From contig JAPKMW010000033.1 in NCBI GenBank assembly GCA_026645575.1, forward strand, positions 1 to 64,000: 64,000 bases of DNA. Direction: 5' to 3'. The position numbers were made by a program, and so were the translations under genes. The notes below the pieces were generated by a model that was not told where the DNA came from, made no database searches, and was given only the letters and a program-made list of their open reading frames with translations. This stretch comes from Caldilineaceae bacterium. GTDB lineage: Bacteria > Chloroflexota > Anaerolineae > Caldilineales > Caldilineaceae. Positions 43,875 through 52,448 of the stretch are shown here, one piece after another (position 1 is the first letter of the stretch; every line of letters starts with the position of its first letter).

Positions 43875-45599
43875 ATGACGGAACCCTTATTGCTTGAAGA
43901 GTTGCGGGTTTTACAACAACAGGTAGCGGCGTTGCAGCAGGCGGCGGCGCGGCGGCATCGGATTGGGGTGACGGTGGTGCAGCCGCAGCCCTGGTTGGGG
44001 CAGGCGGTGACGCTGGTGGTGCGGGTGGCGGATGAGACCGGAACGCAGCCGCGTGTTGATCTGCCACTGCTGCTGACAACAACCTGGGGCCGGTTGCGGG
44101 TGGCGGATGGCTATACTTTGCAGGAGGGGGGGAGCCTGGTTGCCCACACTGATCTGCAAGGGGTGGTGACGGCGACCCTTGTCCCGCCACTGACCGATCA
44201 ACTGGGCGAGCCAGAACAGCGCGCCTTGGAAACCCACTTAGGACAACTGGATGCCACTGCCCCGACACCGCAAAGCATCAGCGCTGCGTTAACTGGCTTT
44301 GTGCAGCAGTACCAACAGGCAACCGAGCAGCCGCTGCGCGCTGCCGTGGATTTTTATTTTCAACGCTTTTACCAACCGCAACTGGCGACGCTGGCGGCTG
44401 TTGATTGGTTGCAAAGCTGGCGCTACCAGCCGGCGACGGTCGTTGTCCTGGCGCCAGAGGCGGGTGCAGCCACCCCAGACGCAATGACACCCTTAATGGC
44501 AACGGTACAGGGCGCGGCCATGGTGACGTTGCGCTTTACCGAGTGGCTGGGTGCGTGGTTACAAACCTATATTTCCCTAGCCATTGCTGATGAGGGGTTA
44601 CGCCGACAGTTTGAAACGTTAAAAACGCTGACCAGCCAGCCGGAGGAGTTGGTGGCGGCCACCACTGAACTAGTGCAGGCGGCGGTGCGCAACCGGGCCG
44701 GCTATACGGGTGAGCAGATCGAGCAGCAAGTGGTCTATGGTGTGGTGACAGCGCTATTAGATCAGAATATCCACGAACTTCCTGTCAGCACGCGGGTAAA
44801 GTTGTTGACGGGGCTGCCGCCGGCCACCGGCGCCGTGCGTACGCTGGGTAGCCGGGCGGGTGCGGACCTGCGACAGAGCGCCTTTGATCTCAAGCAAGAG
44901 CTAACTCAAAATGTCGAGAGTAAAGTTGGTCAACTTAATCAAGCGCAAGGAGCGTTGACAAGTCGGATCGCCGGTGTGGAAGGGACGGTAGGTGGTTTAC
45001 AGATCACATTTCAGGGCAAAGCCGACCGCAGTGAGTTGACGACGTTGCAAGGCCAGTTTGCGGAATTGGGCAAAGGTGCGCAAACCCTCGCCACGCGGCT
45101 CGACAAGTTGAATGAACGCACCGAGGCGTTTCAGGTACAATTCGGCAAATTGCAAAATGACGTCGGTCGCTTCGATACCGTGCTGGGGAAATTCCAAGTT
45201 GACCTGCGTGATATTCAGGAAGAGCTGAAACGCCGACCAGGGTTGAATGTCATTCAAGAGCTACAGGCGTCGCTGGCAACCTTGACCAGTACGTTGACAA
45301 CGCTCAACACCGATGTCGCCAACTTCCGTGATCAGGTGAATCTGCGCCTGACGAACACGGTGTTGCGGGAGGAGCTGACCCAAGTACGCACCGATCTGGG
45401 ACGCGCCCTGGCCACCAAGATCGACCAGCGGCAGTTGGACCAATCCTTTGGTGACTTTGAGGTGCGTTTCAAAAATTTGCAAACTGATTTCAGCGTCTTT
45501 TCCAGTCAGTTTAATCGCTTGCGTGGCGACTTGGACAGTCTGGGCAACAATGTTTCCAAGCTCCGGCTCGACCTGGATCGGATTCGGCCGCGACCGTAA
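43875..45599 (+). CDS. Coiled-coil tail fibre-like protein, paralogue 2
   Basis: 574 aa. An N-terminal coiled coil (LLLEELRVLQQQVAALQQAAARR), a beta domain at ~30-110 (QPWLGQAVTLVVRVADETG, like an Ig-fold), a core with MVTLRFTEWLGAWLQTYISLA, and a very long C-terminal coiled coil (residues ~330-570) with repeated QGQFAELGKGAQTLATRLDKL-like units. The general plan matches the gene at 41984. A trimeric fibre shaft with an exposed Ig-like head is the favoured reading; no receptor can be named. Confidence 0.6.
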   Translation: MTEPLLLEELRVLQQQVAALQQAAARRHRIGVTVVQPQPWLGQAVTLVVRVADETGTQPRVDLPLLLTTTWGRLRVADGYTLQEGGSLVAHTDLQGVVTATLVPPLTDQLGEPEQRALETHLGQLDATAPTPQSISAALTGFVQQYQQATEQPLRAAVDFYFQRFYQPQLATLAAVDWLQSWRYQPATVVVLAPEAGAATPDAMTPLMATVQGAAMVTLRFTEWLGAWLQTYISLAIADEGLRRQFETLKTLTSQPEELVAATTELVQAAVRNRAGYTGEQIEQQVVYGVVTALLDQNIHELPVSTRVKLLTGLPPATGAVRTLGSRAGADLRQSAFDLKQELTQNVESKVGQLNQAQGALTSRIAGVEGTVGGLQITFQGKADRSELTTLQGQFAELGKGAQTLATRLDKLNERTEAFQVQFGKLQNDVGRFDTVLGKFQVDLRDIQEELKRRPGLNVIQELQASLATLTSTLTTLNTDVANFRDQVNLRLTNTVLREELTQVRTDLGRALATKIDQRQLDQSFGDFEVRFKNLQTDFSVFSSQFNRLRGDLDSLGNNVSKLRLDLDRIRPRP

Positions 45600-45630
45600 G
45601 CTTGACAAGGTGACAAGGTGACAGGGCGAT

Positions 45631-47427
45631 ATGCAAATGACACAGGTTGCGACGACGAGCGTTGGTCCACAAGTAAATGCGTTGCGGACGTGGCTGATCG
45701 AGAGTGCGGTAGGGGAGCCGCCCCAACGACGCTTTCGCCAGGAGCTGTATTTGCGCTTTGCGTTGGATGGGAATGCTGATGGATTGCAGATTGTGCCAGA
45801 GCAGACGCACTTGCGGGGACGCTTTGCGGCCTACAGTTATAATGCAAAGACGGTTGCAAATCCAGCCCTGGTTGCGGCCATAAAGGCGGCTGACCAGGCT
45901 GTATTGGTGGAGTTGGCGGCGCCACGGCAATTGACGGCAGTGCAACTGGTCAATTCGTTCATCCCAGGAGTGAGCAGCAAGGTGACGGTGCATCGCGTGG
46001 ATGGCGAGCAGGTGGTGGCCGAGCCGACGGTGGAAGCTGCGTTTGACGCGCCGTTTGACATTTTTGCGATGGAAGGCATTGCTTTGCAGACCAGCGCTTT
46101 CGCATCTGTGCGCGCGACCGCAGCCAACCGGAATAGCATAGAGGATAAATCGGCACTACGGCGAACCATCGCTGGTTTTAATACCGCTGCGCTGGCGACC
46201 GATTTTACCGATGCCCGCTTTGCTCTCCGTCTGAAGAATAGCAGCACACCGTTGACGCCGGCTCACCTGGCTGGTGTGACGGTGCGCAGCTATCCTAGCG
46301 CGCCCCGGTTGGGGGTGGCGGCGGCATCATCACTTACCCCAAACTTTTTCCTGCGGCTGGATGGGGAAATTGGCAAAGCTGGCAACGCCAACGCCGGTCA
46401 CTTTGACGTTGGGGCGGCACTGGCGATGGCGTTGCAAAGTGAAGTTGACGCCTTAGTTGCCCAGTTGTTTGCGAACGCCGACAGTACATTTACCTTGCCA
46501 ACCGAATTGGCCGTGGCGTTAGTGTTGGAATCCGACGCGCCCTGTCAACTGGTCATTGATGCATTTGCCGTTGGCTATCAACTGGTGCGGCGGACTTTTC
46601 CCGATCGCGCAGAGAAACAGATCCTGCGCTTTGCCGGTGATACGGTGGCGACACAACAGGTCAAGTTGCGCCTTCCCAAGACCGCCGTCGTCACCCAAGC
46701 GACGCTGACCATTGCGGCCAAGCTGCAAAAGGAAGGTGTGACTACACCGGCAGCCACAAACGAGACGCCGCCGGCTAGCCTATCACAGGCCACCGGCGTT
46801 CATTTGGGACTGGACCGCTGGGCTGCCCAACCATTGACCCCGGTGCAAGCCGTGACAGCCAGTGGGGTGGTGATCGGTCTACTGGCGTTGACGGCCAACG
46901 CGCAGCTTGCCCTAGAATTATATGAAGATTGGCAGGGGCAACCGGGTAAAAAAATGGTGGCAACAACGTTTACTCTAGCACAAGGTGGACAACGGCTTTG
47001 GCAAACGGTGCGCTTTGCGGAACCGACGCCGTTGTTTGCCCAACCTTATTGGTTGTTGCTCAAAGCGACGCTTGGCGCTGCGCTTTGGTTAGTAGAAGCG
47101 GGATCGTCCGCGCTCCAGATGTTGACGCAGGAGAAGCAACGCTGGCAGACCGTGAACGTGATGGCGAATACGCAGGGGGTGGTTCATCTATTGTCGCCGG
47201 TCGTCGGCAATCAGGCCACACGCCTGACATTGAGCGTTGACGGTGTGCCAATTACCACACCGCCCGTTACTACCGGTGATCGACAGCGTCATGATTTTAC
47301 GGCTGCCTTGAATCGTGCTTTGGCAGCCGGCGCCACGACAAGTGCGCTTGAGCGAACATTGGCGTTTACCACTGGTCAGGCAGGGCTGTTGACTGTGTAC
47401 CCACCTGAGATTCTCTATGAAGGATAA
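45631..47427 (+). CDS. Beta-rich protein of the tail cluster, unknown
   Basis: 598 aa, not recognised. It is rich in short beta strands and small residues, with no signal peptide. Two parts repeat a lectin- or jelly-roll-like strand pattern (LTAVQLVNSFIPGVSSKVTVHRVDGEQVV; VVIGLLALTANAQLALELYEDWQGQPGKKMVATTFTL). A position after two coiled-coil proteins suits a fibre tip or receptor-binding protein, which is inference. It overlaps the next long open reading by 11 bp. Confidence 0.5.
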   Translation: MQMTQVATTSVGPQVNALRTWLIESAVGEPPQRRFRQELYLRFALDGNADGLQIVPEQTHLRGRFAAYSYNAKTVANPALVAAIKAADQAVLVELAAPRQLTAVQLVNSFIPGVSSKVTVHRVDGEQVVAEPTVEAAFDAPFDIFAMEGIALQTSAFASVRATAANRNSIEDKSALRRTIAGFNTAALATDFTDARFALRLKNSSTPLTPAHLAGVTVRSYPSAPRLGVAAASSLTPNFFLRLDGEIGKAGNANAGHFDVGAALAMALQSEVDALVAQLFANADSTFTLPTELAVALVLESDAPCQLVIDAFAVGYQLVRRTFPDRAEKQILRFAGDTVATQQVKLRLPKTAVVTQATLTIAAKLQKEGVTTPAATNETPPASLSQATGVHLGLDRWAAQPLTPVQAVTASGVVIGLLALTANAQLALELYEDWQGQPGKKMVATTFTLAQGGQRLWQTVRFAEPTPLFAQPYWLLLKATLGAALWLVEAGSSALQMLTQEKQRWQTVNVMANTQGVVHLLSPVVGNQATRLTLSVDGVPITTPPVTTGDRQRHDFTAALNRALAAGATTSALERTLAFTTGQAGLLTVYPPEILYEG

Positions 47428-47431
47428 TGCT

Positions 47432-48559
47432 ATGCACACTGCTTTCGTTGTCAAAGGCAAGCTTTTTCTGTTCTTATTCATCTGTACGTTGTCTCTGACG
47501 GGGTGCGGTTTTTTCGATCAGGTTGAGCAGAAGGTCATTCGTCCCGTGGTTGATATTTTGGATGAGGCGATTGAAACGCTGGAAAATGGCTCGCTTGGCT
47601 GGCAATCGGTGTTGCAAAACACGGTTGATGAACTCACTGCCAACGGTCATACGTTGGTGCGCAATGATGTTTCCAACCTGCTAACACGTGCCATCCAGGA
47701 TGTGGGGGTCGAATTGCGCTGTACGACGGACTTTCTGCGCGACCGGGTGAAAGAAGATTTGATCCGACTCCGGGCACAATTTACCGGTGAAACGCTCACA
47801 CTGGCGCCGGTCTTCTGTGTTCCCAACCCGCCCAGTGTGGACTATGCCTTTGTTGAAAGCGGAAACTTGACCTCAATTACAATTGATGGCTACAATCTCG
47901 ACGCGGCGAAAATCAAGGTCTTCCTGGTCGATAACCAAAATCAACGGTTGGATGTCTCGTCCAGCCTGGCGAATCCGACGCGCTATCTGATTACCCTCAA
48001 TCTGGGTCAGAATGGCGTCCCCTTGGATCGACGGAGCAACCGCATTGAATTTGAGTTGCCATCCGGTCAGCAATCGGTCAACATCAATCAGCCTAGAGCC
48101 GTGGAACAGGTGGAGACGATTCAGCCCTTTATCACCGAGGCCCTCTGTCCAACCAAGATCGGCGGGGATCGCGAATTTGATGGCAACGGCCCGAATGTCA
48201 CCGCCAGCGCCGTTTTATTCACCAGCGCCGACCAAAAAGAACTGTGGGCGCACATCGAATTGCATGTGAAAGAGACCAAAAGCGACTGGAGCGAAGCGCA
48301 AGGATCATGGGATCTCCCCATCTGGCCGGGCAAACTCAACGCCAGGATCACCGGCTTTACCCCTGCTGGGCCATCAACTGCCGAGTACAGAGATAGAAAT
48401 CATCAGCTTGACATTCCCTCGATCAGCGGCAGTGCGCTGGTGCAACGCTTTGAAATCATCGGCGACACCGGTGGTGATGACATTGGCAATTGCACGCTGG
48501 ATGATGTCTATGTGAAGGTCTTTTTTAATCAGATTCAAGTGAGTTACATTGCCGAATAA
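47432..48559 (+). CDS. Lipoprotein at the end of the tail cluster
   Basis: About 375 aa. The N-terminus has a hydrophobic segment ending in the lipobox LTGC, so it should be lipid-anchored on the outer face of the membrane. Residues ~20-110 are helical; the rest is beta-rich with several cysteines (ALCPTKIGG, GNCTLDD). The start at 47432 is preferred over 47417 because AAGGA lies 7 bp upstream. It begins 4 bp after the stop of the gene at 45631 and so belongs to the unit. It could anchor the particle or be an immunity-type protein; no family is recognised. Confidence 0.65.
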   Translation: MHTAFVVKGKLFLFLFICTLSLTGCGFFDQVEQKVIRPVVDILDEAIETLENGSLGWQSVLQNTVDELTANGHTLVRNDVSNLLTRAIQDVGVELRCTTDFLRDRVKEDLIRLRAQFTGETLTLAPVFCVPNPPSVDYAFVESGNLTSITIDGYNLDAAKIKVFLVDNQNQRLDVSSSLANPTRYLITLNLGQNGVPLDRRSNRIEFELPSGQQSVNINQPRAVEQVETIQPFITEALCPTKIGGDREFDGNGPNVTASAVLFTSADQKELWAHIELHVKETKSDWSEAQGSWDLPIWPGKLNARITGFTPAGPSTAEYRDRNHQLDIPSISGSALVQRFEIIGDTGGDDIGNCTLDDVYVKVFFNQIQVSYIAE

Positions 48560-48590
48560 GCCATGTAACTTACGACAAGCCAGTAATGGT

Positions 48591-48619
48591 TTGCCGACAA
48601 CTTCACCTTGATTGATAAT
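48591..48619 (+). promoter_or_regulatory. Candidate promoter of the hydrolase gene
   Basis: TTGCCG (48591-48596), a 17-bp spacer, GATAAT (48614-48619); 76 bp before the ATG at 48695. Confidence 0.4.
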
Positions 48620-48694
48620 ACTCCTCTCAAGTCAAGCGCTCCACAGGGGCGGTGTTATCCTTACGCTGCATAATGACAAAGAGAAGGAGTTTGT

Positions 48695-49495
48695 ATGCCG
48701 ATTGCACAGGTGAATGGTCAAGGATTGTATTACGAAGATTCAGGTGGGGAAGGGCCGGCGTTGCTCTTTATGCACGGCTTTTTGATGGATCAATCCATGT
48801 TTGACCCGCAGGTCGCGGCGCTAGCGACCACCTATCGCTGTATCCGCTTTGATGCCCGTGGCTTTGGGCAAACGCAGTGGGATGGTCAACCCTTTTCGCT
48901 CTACGACACAGCCGCGGACGCCGTGGGCTTGCTCGATCACTTGGGTATCAACCAGGCCACGATCGTCGGCATGTCACAGGGTGGCTATGCGGCGTTGCGG
49001 CTGGCGTTGCGCTATCCCAACCGAGTGAAAGCGCTGGTCTTGATGAGTACCCAAGCCGGCGCCGACCCAGAGGAAGGCAAGGCGCAATTTTATGGGATGC
49101 GCGACACCTGGAAAAGTGTCGGCCCCGTGCCGCCCCTGGTGGAAGGGGTCATGACGCTGATCATCGGCCCGCAAAGCGAAACGGCAGCGTTATGGCAGGA
49201 ATGGACACCAAAATGGCAAGCCCGCACCGGCGACCAGATTTACCATGCCATGAATAATCTGCTCGAACGCGATGACATCACCGCTGACCAACTGCGTCAA
49301 ATCACGGCGCCGGCCCTGGTCACGCATGGCGATGCTGATTTGGGGATGCCCATTGAGCTAGGCGAACAACTAGCACAGAACCTGCCCAACGGTAAAGGCT
49401 TTGTCCGCATCCCCGGCGCTGCTCACGCCGCCAACTTGACCCACCCACAGATCATCAACCCGCCGCTAATGGCGTTTTTGGCCAAATACGCGTAG
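48695..49495 (+). CDS. Alpha/beta-hydrolase
   Basis: 266 aa, cytoplasmic. The triad is visible: nucleophile in VGMSQGGYAA (residue ~94), Asp in ALVTHGDADLGMP and His in IPGAAHAAN. Also present is the oxyanion HGFLMD. The fold fits esterases, epoxide hydrolase-like or 3-oxoadipate enol-lactonase-like enzymes, but the substrate is unknown. AAGGAG precedes the start. It stands alone, convergent with the membrane-protein gene at 49535. Confidence 0.88.
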   Translation: MPIAQVNGQGLYYEDSGGEGPALLFMHGFLMDQSMFDPQVAALATTYRCIRFDARGFGQTQWDGQPFSLYDTAADAVGLLDHLGINQATIVGMSQGGYAALRLALRYPNRVKALVLMSTQAGADPEEGKAQFYGMRDTWKSVGPVPPLVEGVMTLIIGPQSETAALWQEWTPKWQARTGDQIYHAMNNLLERDDITADQLRQITAPALVTHGDADLGMPIELGEQLAQNLPNGKGFVRIPGAAHAANLTHPQIINPPLMAFLAKYA

Positions 49496-49500
49496 AGAAC

Positions 49501-49548
49501 ACAACAACGGGTGAGGAAAAATCCGTTACTTCCCTCATCCGTTGTTGT
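49501..49548. terminator. Bidirectional hairpin terminator between convergent genes
   Basis: ACAACAACGG-GTGAGG (49501-49516) pairs with 49533-49548 with one mismatch. It overlaps the end of the minus-strand gene by 14 bp. Confidence 0.65.
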
Positions 49549-50059
49549 GCTTTGTGGTTAGCGCCGCATTCACCTTGCGGATCAAGCGCCAATGCACCAC
49601 CCAAAATGGCAATGCTAAAAACCCGGCCAGCGAGCCGACCTCATGGGGAATCAGCGACACAATCTGCAAACTGCACCAGGCTAAGCCCGAAAATAACCCA
49701 AAGCTTGGGAAGGCTTGCAGCGCTTTGTTCTGCTCTGCCTCGCGCCGAAGCGAGTTGGCGACGTTGGCGATGATAAAGAAATCCTCGATGAAGTTGTAGG
49801 GAATCAGAAACATGAGCCAGACGCTGCGTGGCGAAGCTGTGCGCGCAGTCGGCTGCACCAGGGTCAAGGTGCGTTCCAGATCCCGACAGTAGAGAAAGAC
49901 AGCCAGGAGGAACGCCAGCGCTATGCCTGTTGCCCCCACCGGCCCCACCAGTGCCAGGTCGCGGAAGACGCCTGCCCCCGCTGCCGGGTTGAGCAACGGA
50001 TAGACAAAGGCATAGGCCACGGGGAGCGTTAGAACGATTTTAAGCATTAATAGCCACAT
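49535..50059 (-). CDS. Hypothetical membrane protein
   Basis: 174 aa with about five hydrophobic segments (e.g. GATGIALAFLLAVFLYC, VWLMFLIPYNFIEDFFIIANVA, FSGLAWCSLQIVSLI). No family recognised. GAGAGG precedes the start at 50059. It lies 9 bp after the MFS gene on the same strand and is likely co-transcribed, perhaps as a partner. Confidence 0.7.
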   Translation of the reverse strand: MWLLMLKIVLTLPVAYAFVYPLLNPAAGAGVFRDLALVGPVGATGIALAFLLAVFLYCRDLERTLTLVQPTARTASPRSVWLMFLIPYNFIEDFFIIANVANSLRREAEQNKALQAFPSFGLFSGLAWCSLQIVSLIPHEVGSLAGFLALPFWVVHWRLIRKVNAALTTKHNNG

Positions 50060-50068
50060 AAAATCCTC

Positions 50069-51382
50069 TCAAGTTGTACCGGCACTCACCACAGCCGGCG
50101 TTTGTTGGGGTCTGGCACGCAGAAAGCGAATTGTCACAAAGAGGGTGCTCAGTGCCATCACCAACGAAACGGCAAATAAGGGCCGATAGCCAAAGTGCTG
50201 GGCAATGGTGCCGCCGATGACAGGCGTAATCAGCGAGACCAATGCAGTGATGGTGTTCGACAGGCCAACATACAAGGGGCGTTGATCAGGGTGCGCATAA
50301 CCGACCACCCAATTGAGAAAACTGGCAAAGAGATTACTGCTGTTTGCCAGCCCGGAGACCAGAAAGCCGATATAGAGCGGCAGCGGCCCGACCACGCCGG
50401 CCAGTAACGCCGCAATGGGCAGCAGCGCCGCCGCCCCCAATGCCAGCCGGATATAGAGCAAATTGTTCCGCTCACCAAGCCAGGTGTAGACCAACGCCCC
50501 GGTTAAAGTGCCGGTGGTTTGCATTGCCAATAGCACCGGCACGGCGACTTCGCTCGACAACCCCAACTCGACGGTGGCATAGCCAATGTAAAAGGGCGCC
50601 GCCATCAAAAAGAGATTGGTGCCGATGCGGACGGCGATATAGGCGCGAAATGGGCCGTCATCGCGCAGCAAGCGGCCCAAAGTCGGCAGAAATTCACCAA
50701 AGGTCGGCGCTTTTTGCACAGCTTTGGCGCCGGGTAATTCCTGAATAAAGATGACCGGAATGGTCGAAAGGGCAAACATCAAACCGGCTACGCCAAAGAG
50801 CAACGCATAATTGTTGGGAAAGGCCGGCCCCCGCTCACTCAGGATCACCCCAATCAGCGGGGAGACCAGAAGCATCAAGCTGCCGATGATCACCGTGGCG
50901 ATGCCAAACATACGTGCCCGCCAGCGGTGATCCATGCTGGTTGCCGCCAGATCCGCCCAGGGGACACCCACCAGTCCGTCGCCAAAGGCAGCAAGGGTGT
51001 AACAAATAAAAAAGGCCAGCAGGATGAGGTGCGGCTGCTCTGCCCCCAGCCAGAAGGTGAGGAACGCAAAGAGTAGAATCATCAAACGCACAGGAATATT
51101 CGGGCCGACAAACCACCACTTTTTTCGTTCATAGCGGACAATAAAGCGGGCGACCAGCAGTTGCGGCAGCGTAAAGCCGATGGTAAACAAGCTGCCGCAG
51201 AGGCCAATCAAAATTTCGGAACTGGTCAACTGACGGACAAAATCAGGGATAACCGTCGTCGGGCTGATGATATTCATCGCGCCGGTAAAGAGAAGAGTGT
51301 CGATCAGAAAAAAGACAAAATTGCGGCGGTAGATCCGTTCCCGTGCCGCTGGGGAAAGCGCTTGGGCAGCAGCTTCACTCAT
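50069..51382 (-). CDS. Major facilitator superfamily transporter
   Basis: 437 aa with ~12 hydrophobic segments and two related halves. The N-terminal region (RNFVFFLIDTLLFTGAMNIISPTTVIPDFVRQLTSSEILIGLCGSLFTIG) is like MFS proteins often found in Chloroflexota genomes. No substrate can be read. It heads a two-gene unit with the membrane protein at 49535 and is divergent from an SDR gene. Confidence 0.85.
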   Translation of the reverse strand: MSEAAAQALSPAARERIYRRNFVFFLIDTLLFTGAMNIISPTTVIPDFVRQLTSSEILIGLCGSLFTIGFTLPQLLVARFIVRYERKKWWFVGPNIPVRLMILLFAFLTFWLGAEQPHLILLAFFICYTLAAFGDGLVGVPWADLAATSMDHRWRARMFGIATVIIGSLMLLVSPLIGVILSERGPAFPNNYALLFGVAGLMFALSTIPVIFIQELPGAKAVQKAPTFGEFLPTLGRLLRDDGPFRAYIAVRIGTNLFLMAAPFYIGYATVELGLSSEVAVPVLLAMQTTGTLTGALVYTWLGERNNLLYIRLALGAAALLPIAALLAGVVGPLPLYIGFLVSGLANSSNLFASFLNWVVGYAHPDQRPLYVGLSNTITALVSLITPVIGGTIAQHFGYRPLFAVSLVMALSTLFVTIRFLRARPQQTPAVVSAGTT

Positions 51383-51564
51383 GAGTGGCCTGTCTCTAGT
51401 GTTGATGGTGGACGAATTGTCCGATTTACCCTGCCTACAAGCGTAGTGCAGAACGATAAGTATATCACACCTCGCTACCCGCTGCCCTTTTTCCAGCCGC
51501 GGAAGGCATGATACAATGACGCTTCAATGTTCAACCACCCATAACCGCTAGAGTTGCAAACCCT

Positions 51565-52386
51565 ATGGATAAACCGACCAGACCACCCCGTCTACAGGAC
51601 AAAGTTGCCATTATCACCGGCGCGGGCACACGCGGCCCTGCCGTCGGCACCGGACAAGCCACGGCCATTCTTTTTGCCAGGGAGGGTGCGCGTCTCCTCT
51701 TGGCCGATCTTAATCTTGCCAACGCCGAAACAACACGCCAGACCATTCTTAATGAAGGCGGTGTCGCTGAAATCTTTCCCGCGGATGTGAGCAAAGAAGC
51801 CGACTGTCAAGCGCTTGTTGCGGCTGCCGTCGATCACTTTGGCGGCGTCGATCTGCTCTTCAACAATGTGGGCGTCAGCGGCAACGGCAAAGTCACCGAG
51901 GTGGAGGAGCACGCCTGGGATCAGGTAATGGCGATCAACCTCAAGAGCATGGTCTTGACCAGCAAACATGCCATTCCGCAAATGGTGAAACGAGGCGGCG
52001 GGGCGATTATCAATGTGGCTTCCGTTGATGGTATCCGTCCCGGTCTCTGGAACAACGCGCCCTATGCCGTCTCCAAGAGCGGGGTGATTGCCCTGACCCA
52101 CAATATGGCGCTCCACCACGGACGCGAAGGGGTGCGCGTCAATTGCATTGCGCCGGGGATGATCTATTCGTCAATGGTGGCCGGTCGCGTCGAAGGCGAA
52201 ATGCGGGCGTTGCGCCGCAAAGCTGCTCCGCTTGGCACCGAGGGGGACGCCTGGGATGTCGCTTATGCCGCGCTCTTTCTTGCCAGCGACGAAGCACGCT
52301 GGATCACCGGTGTGGTGCTGCCGGTCGATGGCGGGTTGATGGCAATGGCGCCGCAAGCAATTGTGCCGTTTTTAGAAGAGGCGTAA
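51565..52386 (+). CDS. Short-chain dehydrogenase/reductase
   Basis: 273 aa. Classical SDR signs: NAD(P) loop IITGAGTRGPAVGTGQA (glycine motif lengthened by about four residues), NNVGVSG, catalytic Ser in INVASVDG, YAVSK (Tyr-x3-Lys) and a final GVVLPVDGGL. The Asp after the second strand (LLLADLN) favours NAD over NADP. The substrate is unknown. A TACAAT (51512-51517) lies upstream as a possible -10 box. Confidence 0.92.
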   Translation: MDKPTRPPRLQDKVAIITGAGTRGPAVGTGQATAILFAREGARLLLADLNLANAETTRQTILNEGGVAEIFPADVSKEADCQALVAAAVDHFGGVDLLFNNVGVSGNGKVTEVEEHAWDQVMAINLKSMVLTSKHAIPQMVKRGGGAIINVASVDGIRPGLWNNAPYAVSKSGVIALTHNMALHHGREGVRVNCIAPGMIYSSMVAGRVEGEMRALRRKAAPLGTEGDAWDVAYAALFLASDEARWITGVVLPVDGGLMAMAPQAIVPFLEEA

Positions 52387-52436
52387 GGTGATTGGGTGAT
52401 TGAGTGATTTCGACACGCTCAATCACCCAATCACCT
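52386..52436. terminator. Perfect 19-bp hairpin of GGGTGATT repeats
   Basis: The arms 52386-52404 and 52418-52436 are exact complements of 8-nt units (GGTGATTG, GGTGATTG). It separates convergent genes (52386 and 52449) and can terminate both. Confidence 0.7.
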
Positions 52437-52448
52437 ACGGTTCTTTCC

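Larger units (their letters stand above)
22857..48559 (+). other. Contractile phage-tail-like injection system gene cluster
   Basis: Seventeen same-strand genes encode a sheath, tube, tape measure, hub, spike, PAAR tip, gp25/J/gpI baseplate parts, fibre-like proteins and a lipoprotein, in the order of contractile tails. No capsid, portal, terminase, integrase, holin or replication gene lies within or beside it in this window, and no T6SS membrane genes (TssJ/L/M) are seen. Confidence 0.9.

Noticed and set aside
22857..48559. Complete prophage
   Set aside because: No capsid, portal, terminase, integrase, replication or lysis genes within or on either side of the tail block in this window.
22857..48559. 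Type VI secretion system
   Set aside because: No TssJ/TssL/TssM membrane complex, no ClpV, and the sheath is a single phage-type gene, not TssB/TssC.
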